Source of the DNA: Rikenellaceae bacterium
GTDB taxonomy: Bacteria; Bacteroidota; Bacteroidia; Bacteroidales; Rikenellaceae
Length of the DNA stretch: 9,770 nt
Reading direction: 5' to 3'
Assembly (NCBI GenBank): GCA_020859875.1
Contig: JAJBVJ010000208.1
Coordinates: forward strand, 1 to 9,770
Shown piece by piece: positions 1 to 7,007 of the stretch. The notes beneath the pieces are model-generated. The model was not told the origin of the DNA and searched no databases. It was given only the letters and a program-made list of their open reading frames with translations. The stretch's first letter is position 1. Every line of letters begins with the position of its first letter. Position numbers and translations under genes: made by a program.

Positions 1-1
1 G

Positions 2-43
2 GGGGTCTACTACAAACTTATCCAGATGCAGCAGATGGTCTGA
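2..43 (+). CDS. C-terminal end of an ABC transporter (MsbA-like), partial
   Basis: Reading from base 2, thirteen codons give GVYYKLIQMQQMV and end at a TGA at 41-43. The pattern GVY-x-x-L-x-x-MQ resembles the extreme C-terminus of exporter-type ABC proteins with fused membrane and ATPase domains; E. coli MsbA ends GVYAQLHKMQFGQ. If correct, the gene encodes an inner-membrane exporter of lipid A, lipids or drugs, and nearly all of it lies left of the window. Only 13 residues are visible, with no Walker or signature motif, so the call rests on this tail similarity and on the stop codon being followed by non-coding-looking sequence. The substrate cannot be judged. Confidence 0.6.
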   Translation, partial: GVYYKLIQMQQMV

Positions 44-302
44 CGGAGCGGGCGCTTCTATTATTCAAATTCCGTTTTTCCGCTTCGATCCAACAACAAA
101 AAATTGTATTTTTCAGCCTGATTCAAAGTGTTGGCAATCCTTTGAAGTATAGGGATATATGTCGCAACACCCGAGTCGTGGCCAAAAGATCGTACTCTGG
201 CGATGCAACTTTTTAACGGGTCGCCGTATCTGTTATGTAGAAGCTTTCGAAACGATATTTATTAGATCCGGATTTAATATTTAATAATTTAACTATCTAA
301 TT
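44..302. other. AT-rich intergenic region upstream of the lipoprotein gene
   Basis: These 259 bases separate the transporter tail from the lipoprotein start and are clearly poorer in GC than the flanking genes, especially in the last 45 bases. No full TAnnTTTG promoter element could be found for the lipoprotein; the AT-rich run just before 303 holds only partial matches, so its promoter is not assigned. No clear hairpin terminator for the transporter gene was seen. On the - strand one frame stays open from 258 down to a TAA at 61-63 (65 codons) but has no ATG start; it is discussed as a possible gene remnant among the findings. Confidence 0.6.
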
Positions 303-1286
303 ATGAAAAGATTATTTTTCTACCCGGCACTTATCCTGGTACTTGTTCTTTCCGCATGCAGCGACGACGATCCCATCGATCCGCCCTTCGGCACCGACGG
401 CATCCGTACCACCGAAGACTATTTCCAATCCAACTTCGACGACCTGAAACAAGAGTTTACCATCGATATGTCCGAAGCTCCCGTAACCATTAAGGGTAAG
501 GACGGCATACAGTTTACCATCCTTCCGGGTACCTTCACCGTCGGCGGTAAGGTAGTCGAAGGGAAAGTCGACATCGAACTCTATGAAATGATGAGCCTGA
601 GTGCCATCGCCCTGACCGGTACCAACACGAATTACGAGGGCACTGCCTTCGGCCCAAAAGGCTACCTTAGAACCGACGGGTTTTTCTATATCAATGCCTA
701 CTCGGCCGGAACCGAGGTCGATGGAAAGCTCGCCGAGAAAATCTCGGTAAGCCTTCCGCATAGACTCCGGCCCGACAATTACTGGACTATGCTCTGGTAC
801 GGTACCGACAAGGCGGGCGATAACGGCGACGGATTCGCCTGGCTCGACGCCGAGGACGATATGCAGGAAATCCAGTCCAACAGGGAAAATTTCGAATTTG
901 AGATCGGACAGCTCGGATGGGCCAACTGCGACATCTACGAAAATGGCCAGCACACCCTTACGATCGTCCTTTCGGGCCAGACCGATAAATTCGCAAATTT
1001 CAGGTCTAAAGACAGCGCGCCCCATATCCTCTTCTGCGAAAAAGACGGTACCATCCTCGCCCAGATGACCACCCTGTTAGATGCCTATACGGTGCAGAGC
1101 TACGACAACAGCATGCCCGACAATATAACCGGCCGCATCTTCGCCGTGGGCGTCATGGACGGTGTCTATACCTATGCCGAAGAGGAAATAACCATTACCG
1201 GCGATATGACGGTTACACTGATGATGGAAGAGGTTACCGCCGATTATATCGATTCCCGCCTCCAGTCTCTCGACGGATACTATTAA
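303..1286 (+). CDS. Surface-exposed lipoprotein with a beta-sandwich (ZU5-like) domain, function unknown
   Basis: The 327-residue product starts with a lipoprotein signal peptide: MKR, a hydrophobic core, then a lipobox LSAC with Cys19 as the lipidated residue. The following SDDD is the acidic export signal that sends Bacteroidota lipoproteins to the outer face of the outer membrane. Residues about 58-152 (KGKDGIQFTILPGTF, then G-x-V-x-I-E-L-Y-E, then TDGFFYINAYSAG) match the beta-strand pattern of ZU5-like domains common in Bacteroidota lipoproteins. A GWANCD motif at 205-210 resembles the GWxNCD found after that domain in such proteins. I recall this architecture rather than having searched it. 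No catalytic motif is seen; a binding or cell-surface structural role is an inference. The ATG at 303 is the only start giving a proper signal peptide; no Shine-Dalgarno sequence is obvious. It appears to be a single-gene unit, closed by the hairpin at 1316-1343. Confidence 0.85.
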   Translation: MKRLFFYPALILVLVLSACSDDDPIDPPFGTDGIRTTEDYFQSNFDDLKQEFTIDMSEAPVTIKGKDGIQFTILPGTFTVGGKVVEGKVDIELYEMMSLSAIALTGTNTNYEGTAFGPKGYLRTDGFFYINAYSAGTEVDGKLAEKISVSLPHRLRPDNYWTMLWYGTDKAGDNGDGFAWLDAEDDMQEIQSNRENFEFEIGQLGWANCDIYENGQHTLTIVLSGQTDKFANFRSKDSAPHILFCEKDGTILAQMTTLLDAYTVQSYDNSMPDNITGRIFAVGVMDGVYTYAEEEITITGDMTVTLMMEEVTADYIDSRLQSLDGYY

Positions 1287-1315
1287 CGGAGCCCTATCTT
1301 TCGGGATGTTCCCAC

Positions 1316-1345
1316 AAAAGGACGGTATCATTACCGTCCTTTTTT
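1316..1345 (+). terminator. Rho-independent terminator of the lipoprotein gene
   Basis: AAAAGGACGGTA (1316-1327) pairs perfectly with TACCGTCCTTTT (1332-1343) across a TCAT loop, and the T run continues to 1345. The stem starts 29 bases after the lipoprotein stop codon. The A run on the left arm means it could also act on leftward transcription coming out of valS. Confidence 0.9.
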
Positions 1346-1506
1346 CTTCACCGCAGAGATTTGTGGCTGTATAATTAAATAAAGCCTTGAATAGTTTGCC
1401 CGCCGAAAGGAAATTATCGGATCCTTCCGGTCGAGATTAAGGCCGGTGACAATCCGCATCGGGCCCGCCGGAGGCAAGGTATGCGATGGGCATATAGTCA
1501 TAATAG

Positions 1507-1548
1507 AAGACCGGCCTTACGGCCGGTCTTGATGGTCTGCAGAAGACC
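1507..1548 (-). terminator. Tandem hairpins after valS, probable terminator
   Basis: Read on the - strand, valS ends at 1554 and is followed by two hairpins. The first is a weak 5-bp stem (1534-1538 with 1544-1548). The second is a perfect 10-bp GC-rich stem (AAGACCGGCC at 1507-1516 with GGCCGGTCTT at 1521-1530, loop of four). The sequence after the second stem on the - strand is CTATTATGAC rather than a T run, so it is not a textbook intrinsic terminator. The lipoprotein-gene terminator further left could act as backup. The remaining bases between 1346 and 1505 show nothing I can name. Confidence 0.55.
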
Positions 1549-1553
1549 GATCG

Positions 1554-4178
1554 TCAGCTCAACCCCTCTATCTGAACCCTTATAGCCTCTATCTTCGCCC
1601 GGGCGTCGTTCTTTTTTGCAATTTCATTCTCAACGACATGTTTCGGGGCACTGGCCACGAACCTTTCGTTATCGAGTTTTCCCATTACGGACTTCAGGAA
1701 GCCTTCGTAGTAGGCGAGCTCGTCACGGAGTTTTTTAAGTTCCGCCTGCTTGTCTATCGCATTTTCCAAGGGTACGAAATAGCGGGTGGTCTTGACGATG
1801 AAAGAGAGTGCGTCCGGTACTTTTTCTTCCGCTTTTCCCACGCCGCAGAGATTGGCCATCTTCACCAGTACGGATTCATACCGGGCAGGATAGTTCCCGT
1901 CGGGAATGACCACGAGCCTAAGCTGCTCACGACTTGGAATATTTTTCTCTTTGCGGATTCCGCGCACGGCCGACACCACTTCCTGCACCCTTCCCATTCC
2001 GGACAGGAGCTCCTCGTGGGCTATGCCGGCCGGAGGTAGAACCGAAAGCATTATGCTTTGTCCCCGCTGCCGTGGACGAATATTTTGCCATATCTCCTCG
2101 GTGATAAAGGGCATAAACGGATGGAGCATTTGCAGTAATTTCTCGAATATTGTCTTCACCTCTTCGAGCGTGGCGGGATCGATGCCGCTTCCGTATGGCG
2201 GTTTTATCATCTCCAGAAGCCACCCCGAAAAGTCGTCCCAGAAGAGTTTGTAGGTGGTCATGAGCGCTTCCGATATGCGGTAGACCGCAAAATCTGACTC
2301 TACGCTGTTCTGCGCCTGTGCCATGACCGACCGGAACCACTCGATGGCTATACGGCTGCTTTCCGGCTGTGGGGTCGCCCGTTCGCATTTCCACGAATCG
2401 ACAAGGCGGTAGGCATTCCATATCTTGTTCCCGAAGTTTCGTCCCTGCTCGCAAAGCGACTCGTCGAACATCAAATCGTTCCCGGCCGACGAGCAGAGCA
2501 TCATCGCCACCCTTACACCGTCCGCCCCGTATTTATCGATAAGATCGAGCGGGTCGGGCGAGTTGCCCAGCTGCTTGCTCATCTTGCGCCTCTGGTGGTC
2601 GCGTACCAGCCCGGTAAAGTAAACACTCCCGAATGGCTTTTCGTCCCGGTACTCATACCCCATCATTATCATCCTGGCGACCCAGAAAAAAATAATGTCC
2701 GGCGCCGTTACCAGCACGTCGGTCGGATAGTAGTAGCCGATATCCTCATTGTCCGGATATCGTATCCCGTCGAAAACCGATATGGGCCACAGCCACGAAC
2801 TGAACCACGTATCGAGCACGTCCGGATCTTGCCGCAGGTCACTGATATCAAGCCCATTATTACCTGTCTTCTCGCGTGCCAGTTCAACTGCCTGCTGCGG
2901 ATTCTCTGCAACGACATACCCGCCGTCGGGAAGGTAGTAGGCCGGTATCTGCTGGCCCCACCACAGCTGGCGGGATATGCACCAGTCCTTGATGTTCTCC
3001 ATCCAGTGGCGGTAGGTATTTCGGAACTTGGCCGGGAAGAATCTGATTTCCTCTTCCATTACCGCCCTGAGGGCCGGGGTCGCCAGTTCGTCCATCTTAA
3101 GCCACCACTGCATCGAGAGCTTCGGCTCTATGGGAACCCCCGTCCGTTCGGAACAACCCACCTTATTGGTATAATCTTCGACCTTTTCCAGCAGCCCGGC
3201 ATCGGCGAGGTCTTTTTCGATCTTCCCGCGCAGCTCGACACGATCCATCCCCTGGTATATTCCCACGGCGGGGGCGATCGTGCCGTCGTCGTTAAAAATA
3301 TTTATGGCCGGGAGGTTGTATTTTTCACCCAGCATATAGTCGTTCACGTCGTGTGCGGGGGTTACTTTAAGCGCGCCGGTGCCGAACTCCATGTCCACGT
3401 AGTCGTCTTCGATCACGGGGATAGGGCGGCCGACCAGCGGAACGACCACTTTTTTGCCCACGATGGATTTATACCGCCCGTCGGCCGGGTTGACACAGAG
3501 CCCGGTATCGCCAAGAATGGTCTCCGGGCGAGTCGTAGCGACCACCACGTAGTCATCCGTCCCCTCGATCCTGTAACGCAGGTAGTAGAGTTTACCCTGC
3601 ATCTCCTTGTATATCACCTCCTCGTCCGAGAGGGCAGTCAGTGCCTTGGGATCCCAGTTCACCATCCGCACCCCGCGGTATATCTTCCCCTTATTGTAAA
3701 GGTCGACGAAAACTTTAATCACACTTTCGCTTCGCGGCTCGTCCATCGTAAAGCAGGTGCGGTCCCAGTCGCACGATGCACCCAGCTTGCGGAGCTGTTT
3801 GAGAATCAGCCCACCGTGTTCGCGCGTCCATTCCCAGGCATGTTCGAGAAACTCCTGCCGGGAGAGGGACGACTTTTCGATCCCCTGCTCGCGGAGCCGT
3901 GCCACCACTTTGGCTTCCGTGGCTATGGAGGCGTGGTCGGTGCCCGGTACCCAGCAGGCGTTAAGGCCGGCCATACGGGCCCGCCGTATCAGCACGTCCT
4001 GGATGGTGTTGTTCAGCATATGCCCCATGTGGAGAATGCCCGTTACATTCGGCGGTGGGATAACTATCGTGTAAGGTTCCCGTTCATCGGGCTCGGAGTG
4101 GAAAAGCCTTCCCTCTATCCAGTAGTCATACCATTTCTGCTCGATCTCAGAGGGAGTGTACCTGTCAGCTAAAGCCAT
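1554..4178 (-). CDS. valS: Valyl-tRNA synthetase
   Basis: This 874-residue cytoplasmic class I enzyme attaches valine to tRNA(Val). The ATP-binding HIGH motif appears as HMGH at 50-53 after PPPNVTGIL. The CP1 editing domain, which hydrolyses mischarged threonyl-tRNA(Val), is marked by TTRPET near 215-220 and TPAHD near 273-277. The lower catalytic region has WCISRQLWWG near 399-408 and the second signature KMSKQ at 532-536, where Gln replaces the final Ser of KMSKS. An anticodon-binding helical domain follows, and the last 65 or so residues (from about 808) form the C-terminal coiled-coil arm typical of ValRS. Length is normal and the gene is complete. ATG at 4176-4178 gives the expected N-terminus (MALADRYTPSEIEQKW). 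Only weak Shine-Dalgarno similarity is present. It is divergent from lon and convergent with the lipoprotein gene, so it is probably transcribed alone. Confidence 0.97.
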   Translation of the reverse strand: MALADRYTPSEIEQKWYDYWIEGRLFHSEPDEREPYTIVIPPPNVTGILHMGHMLNNTIQDVLIRRARMAGLNACWVPGTDHASIATEAKVVARLREQGIEKSSLSRQEFLEHAWEWTREHGGLILKQLRKLGASCDWDRTCFTMDEPRSESVIKVFVDLYNKGKIYRGVRMVNWDPKALTALSDEEVIYKEMQGKLYYLRYRIEGTDDYVVVATTRPETILGDTGLCVNPADGRYKSIVGKKVVVPLVGRPIPVIEDDYVDMEFGTGALKVTPAHDVNDYMLGEKYNLPAINIFNDDGTIAPAVGIYQGMDRVELRGKIEKDLADAGLLEKVEDYTNKVGCSERTGVPIEPKLSMQWWLKMDELATPALRAVMEEEIRFFPAKFRNTYRHWMENIKDWCISRQLWWGQQIPAYYLPDGGYVVAENPQQAVELAREKTGNNGLDISDLRQDPDVLDTWFSSWLWPISVFDGIRYPDNEDIGYYYPTDVLVTAPDIIFFWVARMIMMGYEYRDEKPFGSVYFTGLVRDHQRRKMSKQLGNSPDPLDLIDKYGADGVRVAMMLCSSAGNDLMFDESLCEQGRNFGNKIWNAYRLVDSWKCERATPQPESSRIAIEWFRSVMAQAQNSVESDFAVYRISEALMTTYKLFWDDFSGWLLEMIKPPYGSGIDPATLEEVKTIFEKLLQMLHPFMPFITEEIWQNIRPRQRGQSIMLSVLPPAGIAHEELLSGMGRVQEVVSAVRGIRKEKNIPSREQLRLVVIPDGNYPARYESVLVKMANLCGVGKAEEKVPDALSFIVKTTRYFVPLENAIDKQAELKKLRDELAYYEGFLKSVMGKLDNERFVASAPKHVVENEIAKKNDARAKIEAIRVQIEGLS

Positions 4179-4346
4179 AATTTATGTGGTGTTTGCTAAT
4201 GCTTAAGTTTTATTTCCGCTGCGTGACAAAACGCCCGGTTTTGAGTTCAACATGGCTGAATGTCCGCCGCACGAAATCGGTCTCTAAGCTAAAAAGCTGT
4301 CATTTTGTCAAAATAGAGCCGAATTCTGCATTTTGCATTCGATTTG
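4179..4346 (-). other. Probable valS 5' leader with small inverted repeats
   Basis: If transcription begins just after the -7 element at 4347-4354, valS has a leader of about 160 bases. It contains CAAAAC (4227-4232) paired with GTTTTG (4238-4243) over a five-base loop, ATTTTG (4302-4307) facing CAAAAT (4309-4314), and AGCT (4287-4290) facing AGCT (4295-4298). Short - strand frames at 4300-4338 (12 codons) and 4203-4253 (16 codons) exist but are not rich in Val codons. No known riboswitch or T-box feature is recognised. Together with the lon promoter, this fills most of the 333-base gap between valS and lon; 4355-4462 shows nothing definite. Confidence 0.35.
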
Positions 4347-4354
4347 CAAAGATA
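4347..4354 (-). promoter_or_regulatory. Probable valS promoter, -7 element
   Basis: The + strand CAAAGATA reads TATCTTTG on the - strand, a full match to the Bacteroidota -7 consensus TAnnTTTG, and is followed by CAAAT in the direction of valS. No TTTG -33 element lies at the usual 19-21 base spacing, so only half of the promoter is supported. The predicted start site is near 4340. Confidence 0.5.
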
Positions 4355-4462
4355 GGATTTTGCGGTGAGTTTAAGCGTGCCGCCATAGCAATTTTATACC
4401 CTTTAATCCCGTTTATCACTCAAAGAGGTATGGTCGGCAAGTTTAATAAACGCCGCCGGCAG

Positions 4463-4494
4463 TTTGTTATTATATGCCTTAAAGATTACCTTTG
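4463..4494 (+). promoter_or_regulatory. lon promoter (-33 TTTG, -7 TACCTTTG)
   Basis: TTTG at 4463-4466 and TACCTTTG at 4487-4494 are separated by 20 bases, matching the Bacteroidota primary sigma factor consensus (TTTG, 19-21 bases, TAnnTTTG). Transcription should begin about 4-7 bases after 4494, only 10-15 bases before the lon ATG. No CIRCE-type heat-shock inverted repeat is present. Confidence 0.8.
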
Positions 4495-4499
4495 CAACC

Positions 4500-4504
4500 A
4501 GGAG
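4500..4504 (+). promoter_or_regulatory. Shine-Dalgarno sequence of lon
   Basis: AGGAG at 4500-4504 lies seven bases before ATG 4512. It is the clearest ribosome binding site in the window and sets the lon start. It would lie at or very near the 5' end of the transcript predicted from the promoter. Confidence 0.75.
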
Positions 4505-4511
4505 AAAAGAT

Positions 4512-6938
4512 ATGAGTAAGAAAAATAAGATAGAAGACGAATTTTCATCGATATCGGATATGCTCGAAGGGCGTCATCAAGTCATCCCGATCGTAACGGG
4601 AGACGAGGACGACGTGCTGGAAAGTGTGGCCGTGCCCGATGTACTTCCTATATTGACCCTGCGAAGTTCCGTGCTCTTCCCGGGGGCTATCACGCCCATC
4701 ACCGTGGGGCGCGAAAAGAGCATGAAGCTGGTCAAGGAGGTCGAAAGCGGCGGAGGCGTCCTCGGCGCTGTACTCCAGAGGGAGGCCGACGTGGAGAACC
4801 CGGGCCCGGAAGATATATACAAGATAGGGACCGCCGCCAGGATACTCAAAATACTCGAGATGCCCAACGGCAACCTTACGGTCATCCTGCACGGTCTCGA
4901 AAAGATAGAAATCAAAGGGATAATAGCCTCGGAGCCCTATTTCAAGGCTTCGATCAACCCCTTGAAAGACACCTCCCTGGACAAGAACAACCTCGAGTTC
5001 GACGCCCTGGTGGATTCCATCCGCGACGTGGCCCTGAATATAATCAATATCTCCCCTTCTATGCCGAAGGAGGCGACTTTCGCCATAAAGAATATCGACA
5101 GCAAAAGGGGATTGATAAACTTTATTTGCTCCAACCTCGACCTCGAGGATGCCGACCGCCAGCACCTGCTGGAGGCTCCAGGCCTTCTGGCGCGAGCCCG
5201 CAGACTGCTTGAGATCCTGGTCAAGGAGCAGCAGCTCGTCGAGCTCAAGAGCGAGATACAGAGCAAGGTAAAGCGGGATCTCGATCAGCAGCAGAGGGAG
5301 TATTACCTCCAGCAGCAGATACGAACCATCCAGGAGGAACTGGGCGGCGACCCGGCCGAGACCGACATCGCCGACCTTCGCAAAAAGGCAGGGGAAAAGA
5401 AATGGAACAAGGAGGTATCCGAAGTGTTCGAAAAGGAGGTCAGTAAGCTCGAAAGGCTCAATCCGGCCATCGCGGAATACTCCGTGCAGATGACCTACCT
5501 AAACCTTATGCTCGACCTGCCGTGGAACGAATGCACCAAGGACAACCTCGATCTTAACCATGCACGCAAGCAGCTGGACGACGACCATTTCGGCCTCGAC
5601 GAGGTCAAGGAACGCATCCTCGAACACCTTGCGATCATTAAACTCAAGGGTGACCTCAAGTCCCCAATCATCTGCCTTTACGGCCCTCCGGGAGTAGGTA
5701 AGACCTCGCTGGGTAAATCGGTCGCCGAAGCACTCAACCGTAAGTTCGGCCGCATTTCACTCGGCGGACTGCACGACGAGGCGGAGATACGGGGCCACCG
5801 ACGCACCTACATAGGTGCCATGCCGGGTCGGATAATACAGACCATAAAGAAAGCCGGGTCGTCCAATCCGGTGATCATCCTGGACGAGGTCGACAAGGTC
5901 GGGGTGGGCAACCACGGAGACCCTGCATCGGCCCTTCTGGAGGTTCTCGACCCCGAGCAGAATACCACTTTCCACGACAATTACCTTGACATCGAATACG
6001 ACCTCTCCAAAGTGCTCTTTATCGCCACGGCCAACAATATAAACAATGTAAGCCCGGCCCTGCGCGACCGTATGGAGATGATAAACATCGCGGGCTATGT
6101 GATGGAGGAAAAGGTGCAGATCGGAATCAAACACCTGCTCCCCAAACAGTTGGAAGCCCATGGGGTTCCCGCCGAAAGTCTTATAATATCGAAGGAGCTG
6201 ATGGAGAAGATCATCAGCGAATATACCCGCGAATCGGGGGTAAGGACCCTCGATAAAAACCTTGCGAAGTTGGTGCGCCACCGCGCAAAAAATATCGGTT
6301 TCGAAGAGAAGTTCGATCCCGAACTCTCGGCCGGGGATGTGGAAAGGATACTGGGAATGCCCAAGTTCCGCAACGAACAGTACGAGGTCGGAGGTATCAC
6401 GGGCGTGGTTACCGGCCTTGCCTGGACGGAGGTCGGGGGAGATATCCTCTACGTGGAATCTATCCTCAGCCCCGGAAAGGGTAATCTCTGCCTTACGGGC
6501 AACCTGGGGGATGTGATGAAGGAATCCGCCACGATCGCCTTCGAATGGGTGAAGGCCCATTACCAGGAGCTGGGCATCGACCGGGAGCTGTTCGAAAAGT
6601 ACGACATCAACGTCCACGTTCCCGAGGGAGCCATCCCCAAGGACGGCCCCAGCGCAGGGATCACCATGGTCACCTCTATGGTCTCGACCTATACCGGCAA
6701 AAAGGTGAAGGAGCGGGTTGCAATGACCGGGGAAACCACACTTCGCGGCCGCGTAATGCCCGTGGGCGGGATCAAGGAAAAGATACTGGCCGCCCGCCGC
6801 GCCGGCATCCACGAACTGATCCTCAGCGAAGACAACCGCAAAGATATCACCGAGATCAAACCGGAATATATCGAAGGGCTCAACTTCCATTACGCCCACA
6901 ACAACGACGACGTATTGAAACTCGCACTACTGAAATAG
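4512..6938 (+). CDS. lon: ATP-dependent protease Lon
   Basis: Lon is a cytoplasmic homohexameric AAA+ serine protease that degrades misfolded and selected regulatory proteins. With the ATG at 4512 the product has 808 residues. The N-terminal substrate-binding domain starts near residue 43 (LPILTLRSSVLFPG). A coiled-coil stretch rich in Gln, Lys and Glu spans about 238-278. The ATPase core has Walker A GPPGVGKT at 391-398, Walker B ILDEVD at 456-461, sensor ATANN near 505-509 and arginines in ALRDR at 518 and 520. The protease domain shows the Ser-Lys dyad: Ser714 in PKDGPSAG and Lys757 in GGIKEK, the same spacing as in E. coli Lon (679 and 722). All key residues are present. A TTG at 4464 would add 16 residues but lies inside the promoter and has no ribosome binding site. 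Lon is probably transcribed alone, ending at the hairpin shared with the C-S lyase gene. Confidence 0.97.
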   Translation: MSKKNKIEDEFSSISDMLEGRHQVIPIVTGDEDDVLESVAVPDVLPILTLRSSVLFPGAITPITVGREKSMKLVKEVESGGGVLGAVLQREADVENPGPEDIYKIGTAARILKILEMPNGNLTVILHGLEKIEIKGIIASEPYFKASINPLKDTSLDKNNLEFDALVDSIRDVALNIINISPSMPKEATFAIKNIDSKRGLINFICSNLDLEDADRQHLLEAPGLLARARRLLEILVKEQQLVELKSEIQSKVKRDLDQQQREYYLQQQIRTIQEELGGDPAETDIADLRKKAGEKKWNKEVSEVFEKEVSKLERLNPAIAEYSVQMTYLNLMLDLPWNECTKDNLDLNHARKQLDDDHFGLDEVKERILEHLAIIKLKGDLKSPIICLYGPPGVGKTSLGKSVAEALNRKFGRISLGGLHDEAEIRGHRRTYIGAMPGRIIQTIKKAGSSNPVIILDEVDKVGVGNHGDPASALLEVLDPEQNTTFHDNYLDIEYDLSKVLFIATANNINNVSPALRDRMEMINIAGYVMEEKVQIGIKHLLPKQLEAHGVPAESLIISKELMEKIISEYTRESGVRTLDKNLAKLVRHRAKNIGFEEKFDPELSAGDVERILGMPKFRNEQYEVGGITGVVTGLAWTEVGGDILYVESILSPGKGNLCLTGNLGDVMKESATIAFEWVKAHYQELGIDRELFEKYDINVHVPEGAIPKDGPSAGITMVTSMVSTYTGKKVKERVAMTGETTLRGRVMPVGGIKEKILAARRAGIHELILSEDNRKDITEIKPEYIEGLNFHYAHNNDDVLKLALLK

Positions 6939-6952
6939 GAATAACATCTCGC

Positions 6953-6989
6953 ACGGAAAGGGCGCTGCAACTTGCAGCGCCCTTTCCGT
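6953..6989. terminator. Bidirectional hairpin terminator between lon and the C-S lyase gene
   Basis: ACGGAAAGGGCGCTGCAA (6953-6970) and TTGCAGCGCCCTTTCCGT (6972-6989) are perfect 18-base inverted repeats around one base; a folded RNA would probably keep a 16-bp stem with loop AACTT. It starts 15 bases after the lon stop and ends 19 bases from the stop of the opposing gene at 7008. Neither side has a strong T run, although CCTTTCCGTTTCTCC on the + strand is pyrimidine-rich. The position between convergent genes supports a shared terminator. Confidence 0.8.
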
Positions 6990-7007
6990 TTCTCCTTACT
7001 CGATCAG

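Noticed and set aside
1346..1505. A small RNA gene or cruciform between the convergent lipoprotein and valS genes
   Set aside because: Only a short CGCAT/ATGCG pairing with a small inner palindrome was seen, with no promoter element and no terminator of its own.
2595..4172. A 525-codon open frame antisense to valS
   Set aside because: valS is certain from its motifs; long antisense frames are expected in GC-rich genes with biased codon use, and the translation shows no recognisable domain.
4203..4338. A valine attenuation leader peptide upstream of valS
   Set aside because: The two short frames (4300-4338 and 4203-4253) contain no or one Val codon, so classic attenuation by valine supply is not supported.
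4355..4511. A CIRCE or similar heat-shock operator upstream of lon
   Set aside because: No TTAGCACTC/GAGTGCTAA inverted repeat or other clear operator was found between 4355 and the start codon.
4184..4519. A 111-codon + strand open frame in the valS-lon gap
   Set aside because: It starts five bases from the valS start, runs through the lon promoter and into lon, has no ribosome binding site, and its translation has the Lys/Cys/Phe-rich look of translated non-coding DNA.
5757..6899. A 380-codon open frame antisense to lon
   Set aside because: It lies entirely within the ATPase and protease coding region of lon and its His/Asp/Gly-rich composition is that of a codon-bias shadow.
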